Below, piece after piece: positions 32,525 to 38,980 of a DNA stretch of 38,980 nt (the stretch's first letter is position 1; the number at the start of each line of letters is the position of its first letter). The notes under the pieces are model-generated. The model searched no databases and had not been told where the DNA came from. It was given only the letters and a program-made list of their open reading frames with translations. The translations under genes were made by a program, and so were the position numbers. The DNA is from JANNWF01 sp052390415 (GTDB lineage Bacteria > Pseudomonadota > Gammaproteobacteria > Xanthomonadales > Xanthomonadaceae): assembly GCA_052390415.1 (NCBI GenBank), contig JBQTGY010000063.1, positions 1-38,980 of the forward strand, read 5' to 3'.

Positions 32525-35005
32525 CTGCCGCGTCGCGCCCTCGCCCTGACCGAAGGCGTGCTCAAACTCACTTCGGATGAATTGCGCCGCTGGTTGGCCG
32601 CGACCATGGACGAGTTCGAACTGACCCTGTTCAGACTTGCCGAGGGGGCTCGCAATTACGACTTGCAACGCCAGTACAGCGGCGTGCTTGACGAGTCCCG
32701 GCGTGCCAGGCCGCTGGTCCCGCCTTTGTTTCTGGCGGAGCTGGAAGCCAGCATTGCCTCTTTGCGATCAGCGCCGAAGACGGAGGCGGCAGCGGCGGCA
32801 ATCGTGGTGAAGGCGCAAACGCTGAGTCTGGTCAACGATGTCGATATCGAAGAAGACATAGTTCTCAAGGAAGCGGCGACGCGTGCGGAAATGCGCTGCG
32901 GCATGCCGCTGTTCCTGCTTGGCCAACGGTTTGGCGTATTGGCATCGCGTCCCGCGTTCGACGCCGAACACTTGCCGATCGGGCCGAAAGCGCTGTGCAG
33001 GATCTTGCGGTCGGTGGTGCATCCCCTGAAGTTGGAAAACGAGCACCGGGTGTTGCTGTTTCGCCAGTTCGAAAAGCACATGAGCGTGTTTGCCAGCTCG
33101 TTCTACGACTCGATCAACGCCTATCTGGTCGCCGAAGGTGTGTTGCCGCACATGACCTTTGTGCCGGTTCGCTTGAAACGCGGACCCGTGAGTGGCCAAT
33201 CCACCGCACCGCGGCCGGTCACCGCCGAACGCGCGCCGCCGCCGTCAGAGGTGCCACCCGCCGCAGCGGTGAGCACACGCGCGCACCCCGCCGCGCATCC
33301 GCCAGCCGATGGCAAGGGCGATGAGTGGGGCGACGAGTCAGCCTTTGCGCGCGCCGCCGCCCTGATCCCGTCGCCGTCACGAGGGGGCGAGCGAGGTTCT
33401 CAGTCAGCGGTCAATCCGCCAGCAAAGCGCTACCCGGACAAAACCGAGTTGGCGCAAGCGCGTTCACAAACGGCCACCGATGTGAACGCGGCGATTGCGG
33501 CGGATCTGGATTCACCCTTGGGTGACGAAGAGTTCTTCAATAGCTTGCGTCGGCTCATGGACGGCAAGCGCTCGTTGCTTGGCAAGCTGGGCAGCAAGCG
33601 ACCACCGCCGGGTGCGCGCGCTGCCGTTGAAGCGCAACCTGCCGCCTTGCAAGGCGCACTCAGTCGATTGCAGACCTCCTCGCCGCCAACCGTGCGCGTT
33701 GGCGACCGCAGCGTGGTGCGCTCGGTTTCTCACCTCAAGCAGGACCTGATGACCGAACTGCGTCAGGTCAGCGAAGGCGGCGCAGCCGCGGCCTTGCGCG
33801 AAGAGGACAACGACGCCATCGACCTGGTTGGCATGCTGTTTGACCAAGTCATGAAGGACGTACGGCCTAACAGCGCCGCGGCGTCATTGTTGGCGAAGCT
33901 GCAAGTACCGCTGCTGCGGGTAGCGCTGGAGGATCGCAAGTTTTTCTCGCAATCCGAACACCCGGGACGACAGATGCTCAACGCGGTGGCCGAAGCCACC
34001 TTCCATCTGTCAGCCGATGACGAGGTTGATCGCGATCTGGCCAACAAGATGGGCATGGTGGTCGAACGCGTCGGCCGCGAATTTGATGGTGACCTGGGCC
34101 TGCTCGAACGCCTGGCCGGCGACATCGGCCAACAAGTGCAGGCGCAAACCCGCAAGGCCGAAATCGCCGAGCGCAGACACGTGGAGGCCGCACGCGGCAA
34201 GGAGAAGCTCGAAACCGCGCGCTTGCACGCCGCCGAGGCCATCGACGCGCGCTTGGCCGGTAAACGCATTCCCAAATTTCTGCGCAGCCTGCTCGATCAG
34301 AGCTGGGCGGACGTGCTGGCGCTCTCGGCATTGCGTGAGGGCGAGAACTCGGAGTCGTATCGGCATCAGCTGCAAATCGCCGACCGCCTGATTCACTCTG
34401 CGGTATCGGCGCGCACCACCGGCGCCGCCAGCATTCCGCCGACCGAGGTGCAGCCGCTACGTGAAGAAATCGAACAAGCACTGGGCCAGGTCGGGTATCA
34501 CATTGATGATGCGCGCGCGGTCGCTGCGCGCCTGCTGACATCAACCGCGGATGAAGAGGACGACGACTCCGCGTCGCGCACCGAACTCGCGTTGAAGCTG
34601 AAACAACGCACGCGCTTTGGTCAAAGCGGACCTGGCGCGACCGGCGCCGCGGAAACAACACGCGCCGATCAGTTGGAGCCCGCCGAGCGCAAACAGCTGG
34701 ATGCCCTCAAGCGGTTGCCGTTCGGGACCTGGTTCGAAATGACCACGCCAGAACGCAAAGAGCCGGTTCGTCGACGGATGGCGTGGTTCAGTCCCGTCAC
34801 CGGCAATTGTTTGCTGGTCAATCATCGTGGTCAGCGCCAAGGCGAGTTCTCGTTGGCGTTTCTCGCTCGCGAAATCGTCGCCGGGCGTGCTTCGGTGTTG
34901 GCGGAAGACACCAGCACCTTGGTCGACCGCGCGTGGAAAGCCATCGTCAGCACGTTGCGCTCGTTCGGTGGTGGTGGGGCGCAACCGGCGGAGGCCGCCA
35001 CATGA
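32462..35005 (+). CDS. DUF1631 family protein
   Basis: An 847-residue, mostly helical cytoplasmic protein of the DUF1631 family, whose function is unknown. Family-like segments are DELRRWLAATMDEFELTLF near the N-terminus, CGMPLFLLGQRFGVLA, LKLENEHRVLLFRQFEKHM, a disordered Pro/Ala/Arg-rich linker (about 240-330), then DAIDLVGMLFDQVMKDV, LLAKLQVPLLRVALEDRKFF and GRQMLNAVAEATF. The C-terminal about 100 residues (LPFGTWFEM, RRMAWFSPVTGNCLLVNHRG) form a small beta-rich domain reminiscent of PilZ folds. The ATG at 32462 has no Shine-Dalgarno and is surrounded by hairpins, so the start is uncertain. The stop overlaps the PilZ gene by four bases. Confidence 0.85.
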   Translation: MQATAIQDHSSPAPRLLAQAGLPRRALALTEGVLKLTSDELRRWLAATMDEFELTLFRLAEGARNYDLQRQYSGVLDESRRARPLVPPLFLAELEASIASLRSAPKTEAAAAAIVVKAQTLSLVNDVDIEEDIVLKEAATRAEMRCGMPLFLLGQRFGVLASRPAFDAEHLPIGPKALCRILRSVVHPLKLENEHRVLLFRQFEKHMSVFASSFYDSINAYLVAEGVLPHMTFVPVRLKRGPVSGQSTAPRPVTAERAPPPSEVPPAAAVSTRAHPAAHPPADGKGDEWGDESAFARAAALIPSPSRGGERGSQSAVNPPAKRYPDKTELAQARSQTATDVNAAIAADLDSPLGDEEFFNSLRRLMDGKRSLLGKLGSKRPPPGARAAVEAQPAALQGALSRLQTSSPPTVRVGDRSVVRSVSHLKQDLMTELRQVSEGGAAAALREEDNDAIDLVGMLFDQVMKDVRPNSAAASLLAKLQVPLLRVALEDRKFFSQSEHPGRQMLNAVAEATFHLSADDEVDRDLANKMGMVVERVGREFDGDLGLLERLAGDIGQQVQAQTRKAEIAERRHVEAARGKEKLETARLHAAEAIDARLAGKRIPKFLRSLLDQSWADVLALSALREGENSESYRHQLQIADRLIHSAVSARTTGAASIPPTEVQPLREEIEQALGQVGYHIDDARAVAARLLTSTADEEDDDSASRTELALKLKQRTRFGQSGPGATGAAETTRADQLEPAERKQLDALKRLPFGTWFEMTTPERKEPVRRRMAWFSPVTGNCLLVNHRGQRQGEFSLAFLAREIVAGRASVLAEDTSTLVDRAWKAIVSTLRSFGGGGAQPAEAAT

Positions 35006-35352
35006 GCGACGAGTTCCGTCGTGCCAAGCGCCGCCGCGCCTTGGAAACCATCGAAGTCGTCGACACCATGTCGGAGTCGACGATTGGCCGAATCGGCAAC
35101 CTTTCCGAATCCGGAATGATGGTGTTGGCGATGCAGGCGCTGGTCGATGATGCGCTCTACCAACTGCGCTTTCATCTCCCGGTTGGCGACGGCCGCCCCC
35201 ATCGAATCGACGTTGGCGCCCACCAACTGTGGCTGGAAGATGCCAGCGCCACCGGCCAACACTGGTGCGGCTTTCGCTTTATCGACCTTGGCCCGGAGCA
35301 TCTCGACACGCTGCGCGCGTGGATTGATGCACCTGGCGGGCAGTATGCGTAA
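35002..35352 (+). CDS. PilZ domain protein, candidate c-di-GMP receptor
   Basis: A 116-residue single-domain protein. The N-terminal arginine cluster (FRRAKRRRALE) and the NLSESG motif (N-x-S-x-x-G at about residues 34-39) match the two c-di-GMP contact motifs of PilZ domains, RxxxR and (D/N)xSxxG. Beta strands follow (YQLRFHLPVGDG, CGFRFIDLGPEHLDTL). The ATG overlaps the DUF1631 stop (ATGA), so both are translated together. Cytoplasmic. Binding is inferred from motifs; the arginine motif is shifted relative to the textbook RRxxRF. Confidence 0.85.
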   Translation: MSDEFRRAKRRRALETIEVVDTMSESTIGRIGNLSESGMMVLAMQALVDDALYQLRFHLPVGDGRPHRIDVGAHQLWLEDASATGQHWCGFRFIDLGPEHLDTLRAWIDAPGGQYA

Positions 35353-36463
35353 AAGGCTGCGGCGCCGTTGTCGCGGCGCACGGCAGTGGTTGTGTTGGGT
35401 ACCACTGCTGGCGGTCATGTTCGTCGCGTCTTGCCAAACACCCGTCGAGCCCACCAGCGACGAAATCGAAGCTTTCGGCAGCAACACCCGCATCGACATC
35501 CTCGGTGTGCCGAAGCCGGTGGCACAGGCGGCACTGACCGAGATTCGTACCGAGATGCAGACCCTGCACCGGGAATGGCACGCCTGGGAGCCCGGCACGC
35601 TGACTGCACTCAATGCCGACCTCGCCGCTGGCCGCAGCGTGGTGCTGACGCCGCTGATGCGCGACATCACCCAACGCAGCCTTGCCATGGCCGCCACCAC
35701 CGGTGGCTTGTTTGATCCCAGCGTTGGCGGCTTGATGCAGCTGTGGGGCTTCTACACCAACGAATTTCCGATCAGCTCGGCGCCTCCCAGCCTCAAGCAA
35801 ATTACCGCCTGGCGGGAGTCCGACCCCAGTTTCGATGACCTGCTGTTGACGGCCGATGGTTTGCAAAGCCGCAATCCGGCCGTGCGCCTTGATTTTGGCG
35901 CCATCGTCGAAGGCATTGCGACCGAGCATATCGTTCGTATTCTGCAGCGGCATGGCGTCAAACATGCCTTGATCGCGATGGGCGGGGATCTCCACGCGAT
36001 CGGCAACAACGGTGCCCGTCCGTGGCAAGCCGAATTGCGTGATCCCTTCAACCAGGGCGGCCAACCCTTGGCGACCGTCGACCTGCTTCCCGGCGAGGCA
36101 ATGTATTCGTCCGGCAGCTACAACCGCTATCGCGAATCACCGACCGGTACACGTTGGCCGCAGGTGGTTGACCCGCGCAGCGGCTTGCCAGCCATGGGTA
36201 TCGTCGCCGTCAACGTGTTGCACCCGGATCCGGTGGTGGCCGACGTCGCCAGCATTGCGCTGATGGTGGCGGGTGAATCGGGATTCACCAAGGTCTTGCA
36301 AAAGTTGGGCGTGCGCTGCGCCCTGCTGCTCACCGAGCACAACGAACTGATGATGACGGCGGCGATGGCCGAGCGCGTACGCATGCAACGCGATCCGCTG
36401 CGGCTGGGGCCGCTGACGGGCACCGTAGGGCCATGCTCGGAGCCCGAGCCGCGCCTCAACTAG
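35345..36463 (+). CDS. apbE: ApbE-like FAD:protein FMN transferase, lipoprotein
   Basis: ApbE-family enzymes attach FMN to threonine or serine of flavoproteins (NqrB/C, RnfG and others) in the periplasm. The 372-residue product has a lipoprotein signal ending in a VAS-Cys lipobox (about residue 30). Family features are a START-like alternation with EMQTLHREWHAWEPG, GGLFDPSVGGLMQLWGF, VRLDFGAIVEGIATEHIV, LIAMGGDLHAIG, SSGSYNRY, VVDPRSGLPA and VADVASIALMV. Two positions differ from the usual pattern: the GxxKGYAVD segment reads GAIVEGIATE, and the ADALSTA segment reads ADVASIA. Start: the ATG at 35345, overlapping the PilZ stop by eight bases. A terminator follows. No Nqr/Rnf genes are in the window. 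Confidence 0.87.
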   Translation: MRKRLRRRCRGARQWLCWVPLLAVMFVASCQTPVEPTSDEIEAFGSNTRIDILGVPKPVAQAALTEIRTEMQTLHREWHAWEPGTLTALNADLAAGRSVVLTPLMRDITQRSLAMAATTGGLFDPSVGGLMQLWGFYTNEFPISSAPPSLKQITAWRESDPSFDDLLLTADGLQSRNPAVRLDFGAIVEGIATEHIVRILQRHGVKHALIAMGGDLHAIGNNGARPWQAELRDPFNQGGQPLATVDLLPGEAMYSSGSYNRYRESPTGTRWPQVVDPRSGLPAMGIVAVNVLHPDPVVADVASIALMVAGESGFTKVLQKLGVRCALLLTEHNELMMTAAMAERVRMQRDPLRLGPLTGTVGPCSEPEPRLN

Positions 36464-36504
36464 CAGCATGTCTCATCCGCACTTCGACAAGGTGACACCT
36501 CTTC

Positions 36505-36574
36505 GGGAGGGCGCCACTCCTGCGGCGCCGCTTTTTTCGCCTGAAAGGCAGCCGCGCAGGAGCGCGGCCCTCCC
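36505..36574. repeat. GGGAGGGC-type palindromic repeat
   Basis: The left part (from 36505, GGGAGGGCGCCACTCCTGCG) and the right part (about 36551-36574, inverse of GGGAGGGCCGCGCTCCTGCG) form an imperfect stem of about 24 bp around an AT-richer loop. It resembles dispersed palindromes of GC-rich gammaproteobacteria. Confidence 0.75.
36510..36537 (+). terminator. Rho-independent terminator after apbE
   Basis: GGCGCC (36510-36515), an eight-base loop, GGCGCC (36524-36529), then GC and six T (36532-36537). It is embedded in the left arm of the palindromic repeat. Confidence 0.75.
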
Positions 36575-36675
36575 TGCTTGCGCCAGAACGGGAGGACTAC
36601 CGCGAGAACTGGGCATTAGACATCAGCCGCAAGGGGCTGGTGCACAATCGGTGTTTCAGTCACGTTGATCCAGCC

Positions 36676-37980
36676 ATGGCCAACTCCCTTTACGCCGACC
36701 ATCTCGCCACCCTGCAAACACGCAGCACTGAAGCGCTGCGGCGGGTCGGCCGCGAGCATCTGTTGATCGCAGCGGGCGTGCAGAAATATCACTTTCTCGA
36801 TGACCGACCGTATCCGTTCCAGGTCAATCCGCATTTCAAACATTGGCTGCCGCTGATCGAGCATCCCCATTGCTGGCTGGCAATCACGCCGGGTACCAAG
36901 CCGGTGTTGGTGTATTACCAGCCCGACGACTATTGGCATCTGCCGCCCAGCGCGCCGACTGGCGAATGGGTGGAACACTTCGACGTCCGCATTGTTACCG
37001 ACCGCAATCAGATCGCTGCACAACTGCCCCACGCCAACGCTTCAGCCATCCTTGGCGAAGCCGACGCGGCCATCGGTGATTACCTGCCCGATAACCCGGT
37101 CGCCTTGATCGACTATCTGCACTTCCACCGCGCATTCAAGACCGAGTACGAATTGAGTCAGATGCGGCTGGCGCAAATCCGCGCCGTGCGTGGGCACCGT
37201 GCCGCCGAACAAGCCTTTCGTGATGGTCACTCCGAGCTTGGTATCCATCGCGCTTACCTTAACGCCACCGGCCACAGCGATCTGGATCTGCCTTACGGCA
37301 ACATCGTTGCCCTCAACGAGCACGGCGCCGTGCTGCACTACCAATATCAAGAGGCCATCGCGCCCGCCGAATCACGCGCGTTCCTGATTGACGCGGGCGC
37401 ATCGCAAGCCGGTTACGCCGCCGACATCACCCGCACCTATGCCGCCGACGATGCCGACTTCGCCGCGCTGGTGGCCGGCGTTGATCGGGTGCAACTGGAC
37501 TTGGTGGATCGGGTCCGCGACGGCCAGGACTACGCCGCCTTGCATCTGGATTGCCATCGCCTGTTGGCCGGCGTACTGCGGGAACAGGACATTGTGCGCA
37601 TGGATGCCGAGCGCATGCTCAGCAGCGGCGTCAGCAGCGTGTTTTTCCCGCATGGTCTGGGCCACTTGTTGGGACTGCAGGTTCACGACGTCGCTGGTTT
37701 CCAGCGTGATGAAGCCGGAGGTCGGATTGAAAAACCGGCCGGTCACTCGGCTCTGCGCCTGACCCGCACACTGGCGCCCGGCATGGTCGTCACCATCGAA
37801 CCCGGGATTTATTTCATCGACACCCTGCTCGCCGGCCTGCGCGCAGGACCGCACGCCGACGTCGTCAATTGGAAGCAGATTGCTCACTTGCGCCGGTTTG
37901 GCGGCGTGCGCATCGAGGATGACGTGGTGTGTACCGAGGGCGCGCCGGAGAATCTGAGTCGGGATGCGTTTGCCTTGTAG
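36676..37980 (+). CDS. pepQ: Xaa-Pro dipeptidase (prolidase)
   Basis: Cytoplasmic M24 metallopeptidase that hydrolyses dipeptides with C-terminal proline and can act on organophosphate-type esters. The 434-residue product has the PepQ N-domain (YADHLATLQTR, FLDDRPYPFQVNPHFKHWLP, YYQPDDYWHLPP) and the pita-bread catalytic domain with the five metal ligands in order: two Asp in FLIDAGASQAGYAADITRTY, His in FFPHGLGHLLGLQVHD, Glu in VTIEPGIYFI and Glu in VRIEDDV. Start: the ATG at 36676; a GTG at 36640 would add residues without family similarity. It is transcribed alone, after the apbE terminator and before a nested palindrome. Confidence 0.95.
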   Translation: MANSLYADHLATLQTRSTEALRRVGREHLLIAAGVQKYHFLDDRPYPFQVNPHFKHWLPLIEHPHCWLAITPGTKPVLVYYQPDDYWHLPPSAPTGEWVEHFDVRIVTDRNQIAAQLPHANASAILGEADAAIGDYLPDNPVALIDYLHFHRAFKTEYELSQMRLAQIRAVRGHRAAEQAFRDGHSELGIHRAYLNATGHSDLDLPYGNIVALNEHGAVLHYQYQEAIAPAESRAFLIDAGASQAGYAADITRTYAADDADFAALVAGVDRVQLDLVDRVRDGQDYAALHLDCHRLLAGVLREQDIVRMDAERMLSSGVSSVFFPHGLGHLLGLQVHDVAGFQRDEAGGRIEKPAGHSALRLTRTLAPGMVVTIEPGIYFIDTLLAGLRAGPHADVVNWKQIAHLRRFGGVRIEDDVVCTEGAPENLSRDAFAL

Positions 37981-38138
37981 GGGACTCGGGACTCGGGATT
38001 CGTTGCAGCTTCTGGCTTTGTGGGAGCGCCGGAAGGCCCGATTTGTTCACCCAGAGACCTGATCGCGCCTTCCGGCGCTCCTACAAAATCATGAGCCGAA
38101 TTCACAACTCGTCCCGAATCCCGAATCCCGAGTCCCGA
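37981..38138. repeat. Nested palindromic element downstream of pepQ
   Basis: Outer arms are heptamer arrays: GGGACTCGGGACTCGGGATT at 37981-38002 and its inverse at about 38112-38138. Inside them sits a second, unrelated inverted repeat (arms about 38016-38042 and 38061-38088, core GGGAGCGCCGGAAGGC) that matches over about 27 bases with three or four mismatches. The element begins directly after the pepQ stop and ends six bases before the 3' end of the convergent transferase gene. Confidence 0.88.
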
Positions 38139-38143
38139 TCAAT

Positions 38144-38833
38144 TCACCCAGGCCTGGGCCCAAACAAGTTGCGCTTGGCTTCATCCGACATCTCCGTCGG
38201 CCTGGCGAATTCCTCTTTCCGCGCATAGGCGCGAATCACCGCCGGGCGCGCCTTGATGGCGGCGTGCCAACGGTTGACTTCGGGATAGTCGGCCAGATCG
38301 ATGTGATGCCAGTGACAGATGTCTGCCCATGGATGACAGGCCATGTCGGCGATGCTGTAGCTGTCTCCGGCGATGAATTCGCGGCCCAACAGGTGCTTGT
38401 TCAGCACGCCGTATAGCCGCGCCGCTTCGCGTTGATAGCGGTCGATGGCGTAGGGGATTTTTTCCGGCGCGTAACGGGTGAAATGGTGGTTCTGGCCCAA
38501 CATCGGGCCGAAGCCACCCATCTGCCAGAACAGCCACTCGAACACCTGCTTGCGCTGACGCGCTTCAGTGGGCAAGAAGCGGCCGATCTTCTCTGCAAGG
38601 TAAACGAGAATGGCGGCGGACTCGAACACGCTGATTGGCTCACCCCCATCGAGCGGCGCGTGATCGACCAGGGCTGGCATGCGGTTGTTCGGTGAAATGG
38701 CGAGAAACTCAGGCTTGAATTGATCGCCCGCACCAATGTTGACCGGCACCAGCCGATACGCCAGTTCGGCCTCTTCCAACAACAAGGTCATTTTGTGGCC
38801 GTTCGGAGTCGGCCAGTAGTACAGATCGATCAT
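38144..38833 (-). CDS. Glutathione S-transferase family protein (YfcG/YghU-like)
   Basis: A 229-residue two-domain cytosolic protein. The thioredoxin-like N-domain reads MIDLYYWPTPNGHKMTLLLE, with NNRMPALVDH (cis-Pro loop) and VFESAAILVYLAEK (Glu-Ser glutathione gamma-glutamyl contact). The helical C-domain has FEWLFWQMGGFGPMLGQNHH and REFIAGDSYSIADMACHPW with the N-capping Asp. The TPNGHK start and WLFWQMGGFGPM are typical of the Nu-class YfcG/YghU group, which has disulfide-bond oxidoreductase activity. The ATG at 38833 fits. It is convergent with pepQ over the nested palindrome. Confidence 0.93.
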   Translation of the reverse strand: MIDLYYWPTPNGHKMTLLLEEAELAYRLVPVNIGAGDQFKPEFLAISPNNRMPALVDHAPLDGGEPISVFESAAILVYLAEKIGRFLPTEARQRKQVFEWLFWQMGGFGPMLGQNHHFTRYAPEKIPYAIDRYQREAARLYGVLNKHLLGREFIAGDSYSIADMACHPWADICHWHHIDLADYPEVNRWHAAIKARPAVIRAYARKEEFARPTEMSDEAKRNLFGPRPG

Positions 38834-38890
38834 CGCGTTTTCTTCCCGTCCAGGAACTACAGCAGAGCCTCAACGCGGAGGCGCGAAGAA

Positions 38891-38980
38891 CGTAGGGTGC
38901 GTCTTGACGCACCGTCAGTCACGTAGGGTGCGTCTTGACGCACCGGCTTCGGTTCAACCCAAGTGCCGGTGCGTCAAGAC
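38891..38980. repeat. Copies of a GTAGGGTGCGTCTTGACGCACC palindromic repeat
   Basis: Two direct copies at 38891-38913 and 38922-38944, each internally palindromic (GGTGCGTC-TT-GACGCACC), are followed by an inverted partial copy at 38966-38980 that pairs with 38932-38946. The array is cut by the window end. It lies upstream of the transferase gene. Confidence 0.85.

Noticed and set aside
33360..33410. A possible repeat insertion in the DUF1631 linker (PSPSRGGERGSQ)
   Set aside because: The peptide resembles translations of dispersed repeats, but the DNA shows no clear inverted arms and the linker is low-complexity anyway.

Overview
The window looks like a chromosomal segment of a GC-rich gammaproteobacterium, most likely of the Xanthomonadales (Lysobacterales) type. 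I infer this from protein flavour (single-chain pyruvate dehydrogenase E1, PepQ, CPXCG protein, DUF1631-PilZ pair), from about 60 % GC with frequent non-ATG starts, and from intergenic palindromes built of GGGATTC/GGGACTC heptamers. No database search was possible. There is no rRNA, tRNA, CRISPR array, intact insertion sequence or phage module.

Layout. 1-2875 (minus): a likely operon of a Tat-type NrtA/CmpA-like binding lipoprotein, a SCO copper chaperone, a cupredoxin lacking one canonical copper ligand, and a NitT/TauT-type permease cut by the window edge. 3057-3563 (plus): an unrecognised conserved-looking protein, convergent across a perfect 32-bp inverted repeat with a polysaccharide deacetylase (3695-4528, minus). 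4599-12135 (minus): the complete F1Fo ATP synthase operon atpIBEFHAGDC with an intrinsic terminator. Every junction downstream of atpH carries a palindromic repeat. 12524-14350 (plus): glmS, divergent from atpI. 14351-15071: a decayed region with the C-terminal remnant of an RND outer-membrane factor and a long imperfect inverted repeat. 15072-19427 (plus): a TonB-dependent receptor, an OmpR-type regulator and a histidine kinase in tight order, with lower GC than their surroundings, probably a horizontally acquired islet. 19846-20463 (plus): a periplasmic double-BON protein with a terminator. 20919-23603 (minus): aceE. 23797-24183 (plus): a VOC/glyoxalase protein. 24323-28704 (minus): a two-gene ABC exporter followed by a TPR-GGDEF diguanylate cyclase. 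28784-32342 (plus): hemW, a CPXCG zinc-ribbon-like protein, then a promoter, cobalamin riboswitch and btuB. 32462-36463 (plus): overlapping genes for a DUF1631 protein, a PilZ protein and an ApbE lipoprotein, with a terminator. 36676-37980 (plus): pepQ. 38144-38833 (minus): a glutathione S-transferase. The window ends in copies of another short palindromic repeat.

Most genes are housekeeping functions of energy and central metabolism. The parts that deserve attention are the copper-flavoured ABC operon at the left edge, the dense and varied palindromic repeats (several inside the atp operon, one nested pair near pepQ), the lower-GC receptor/two-component islet beside an efflux pseudogene, and the DUF1631-PilZ-ApbE operon with hairpins around its first start codon.
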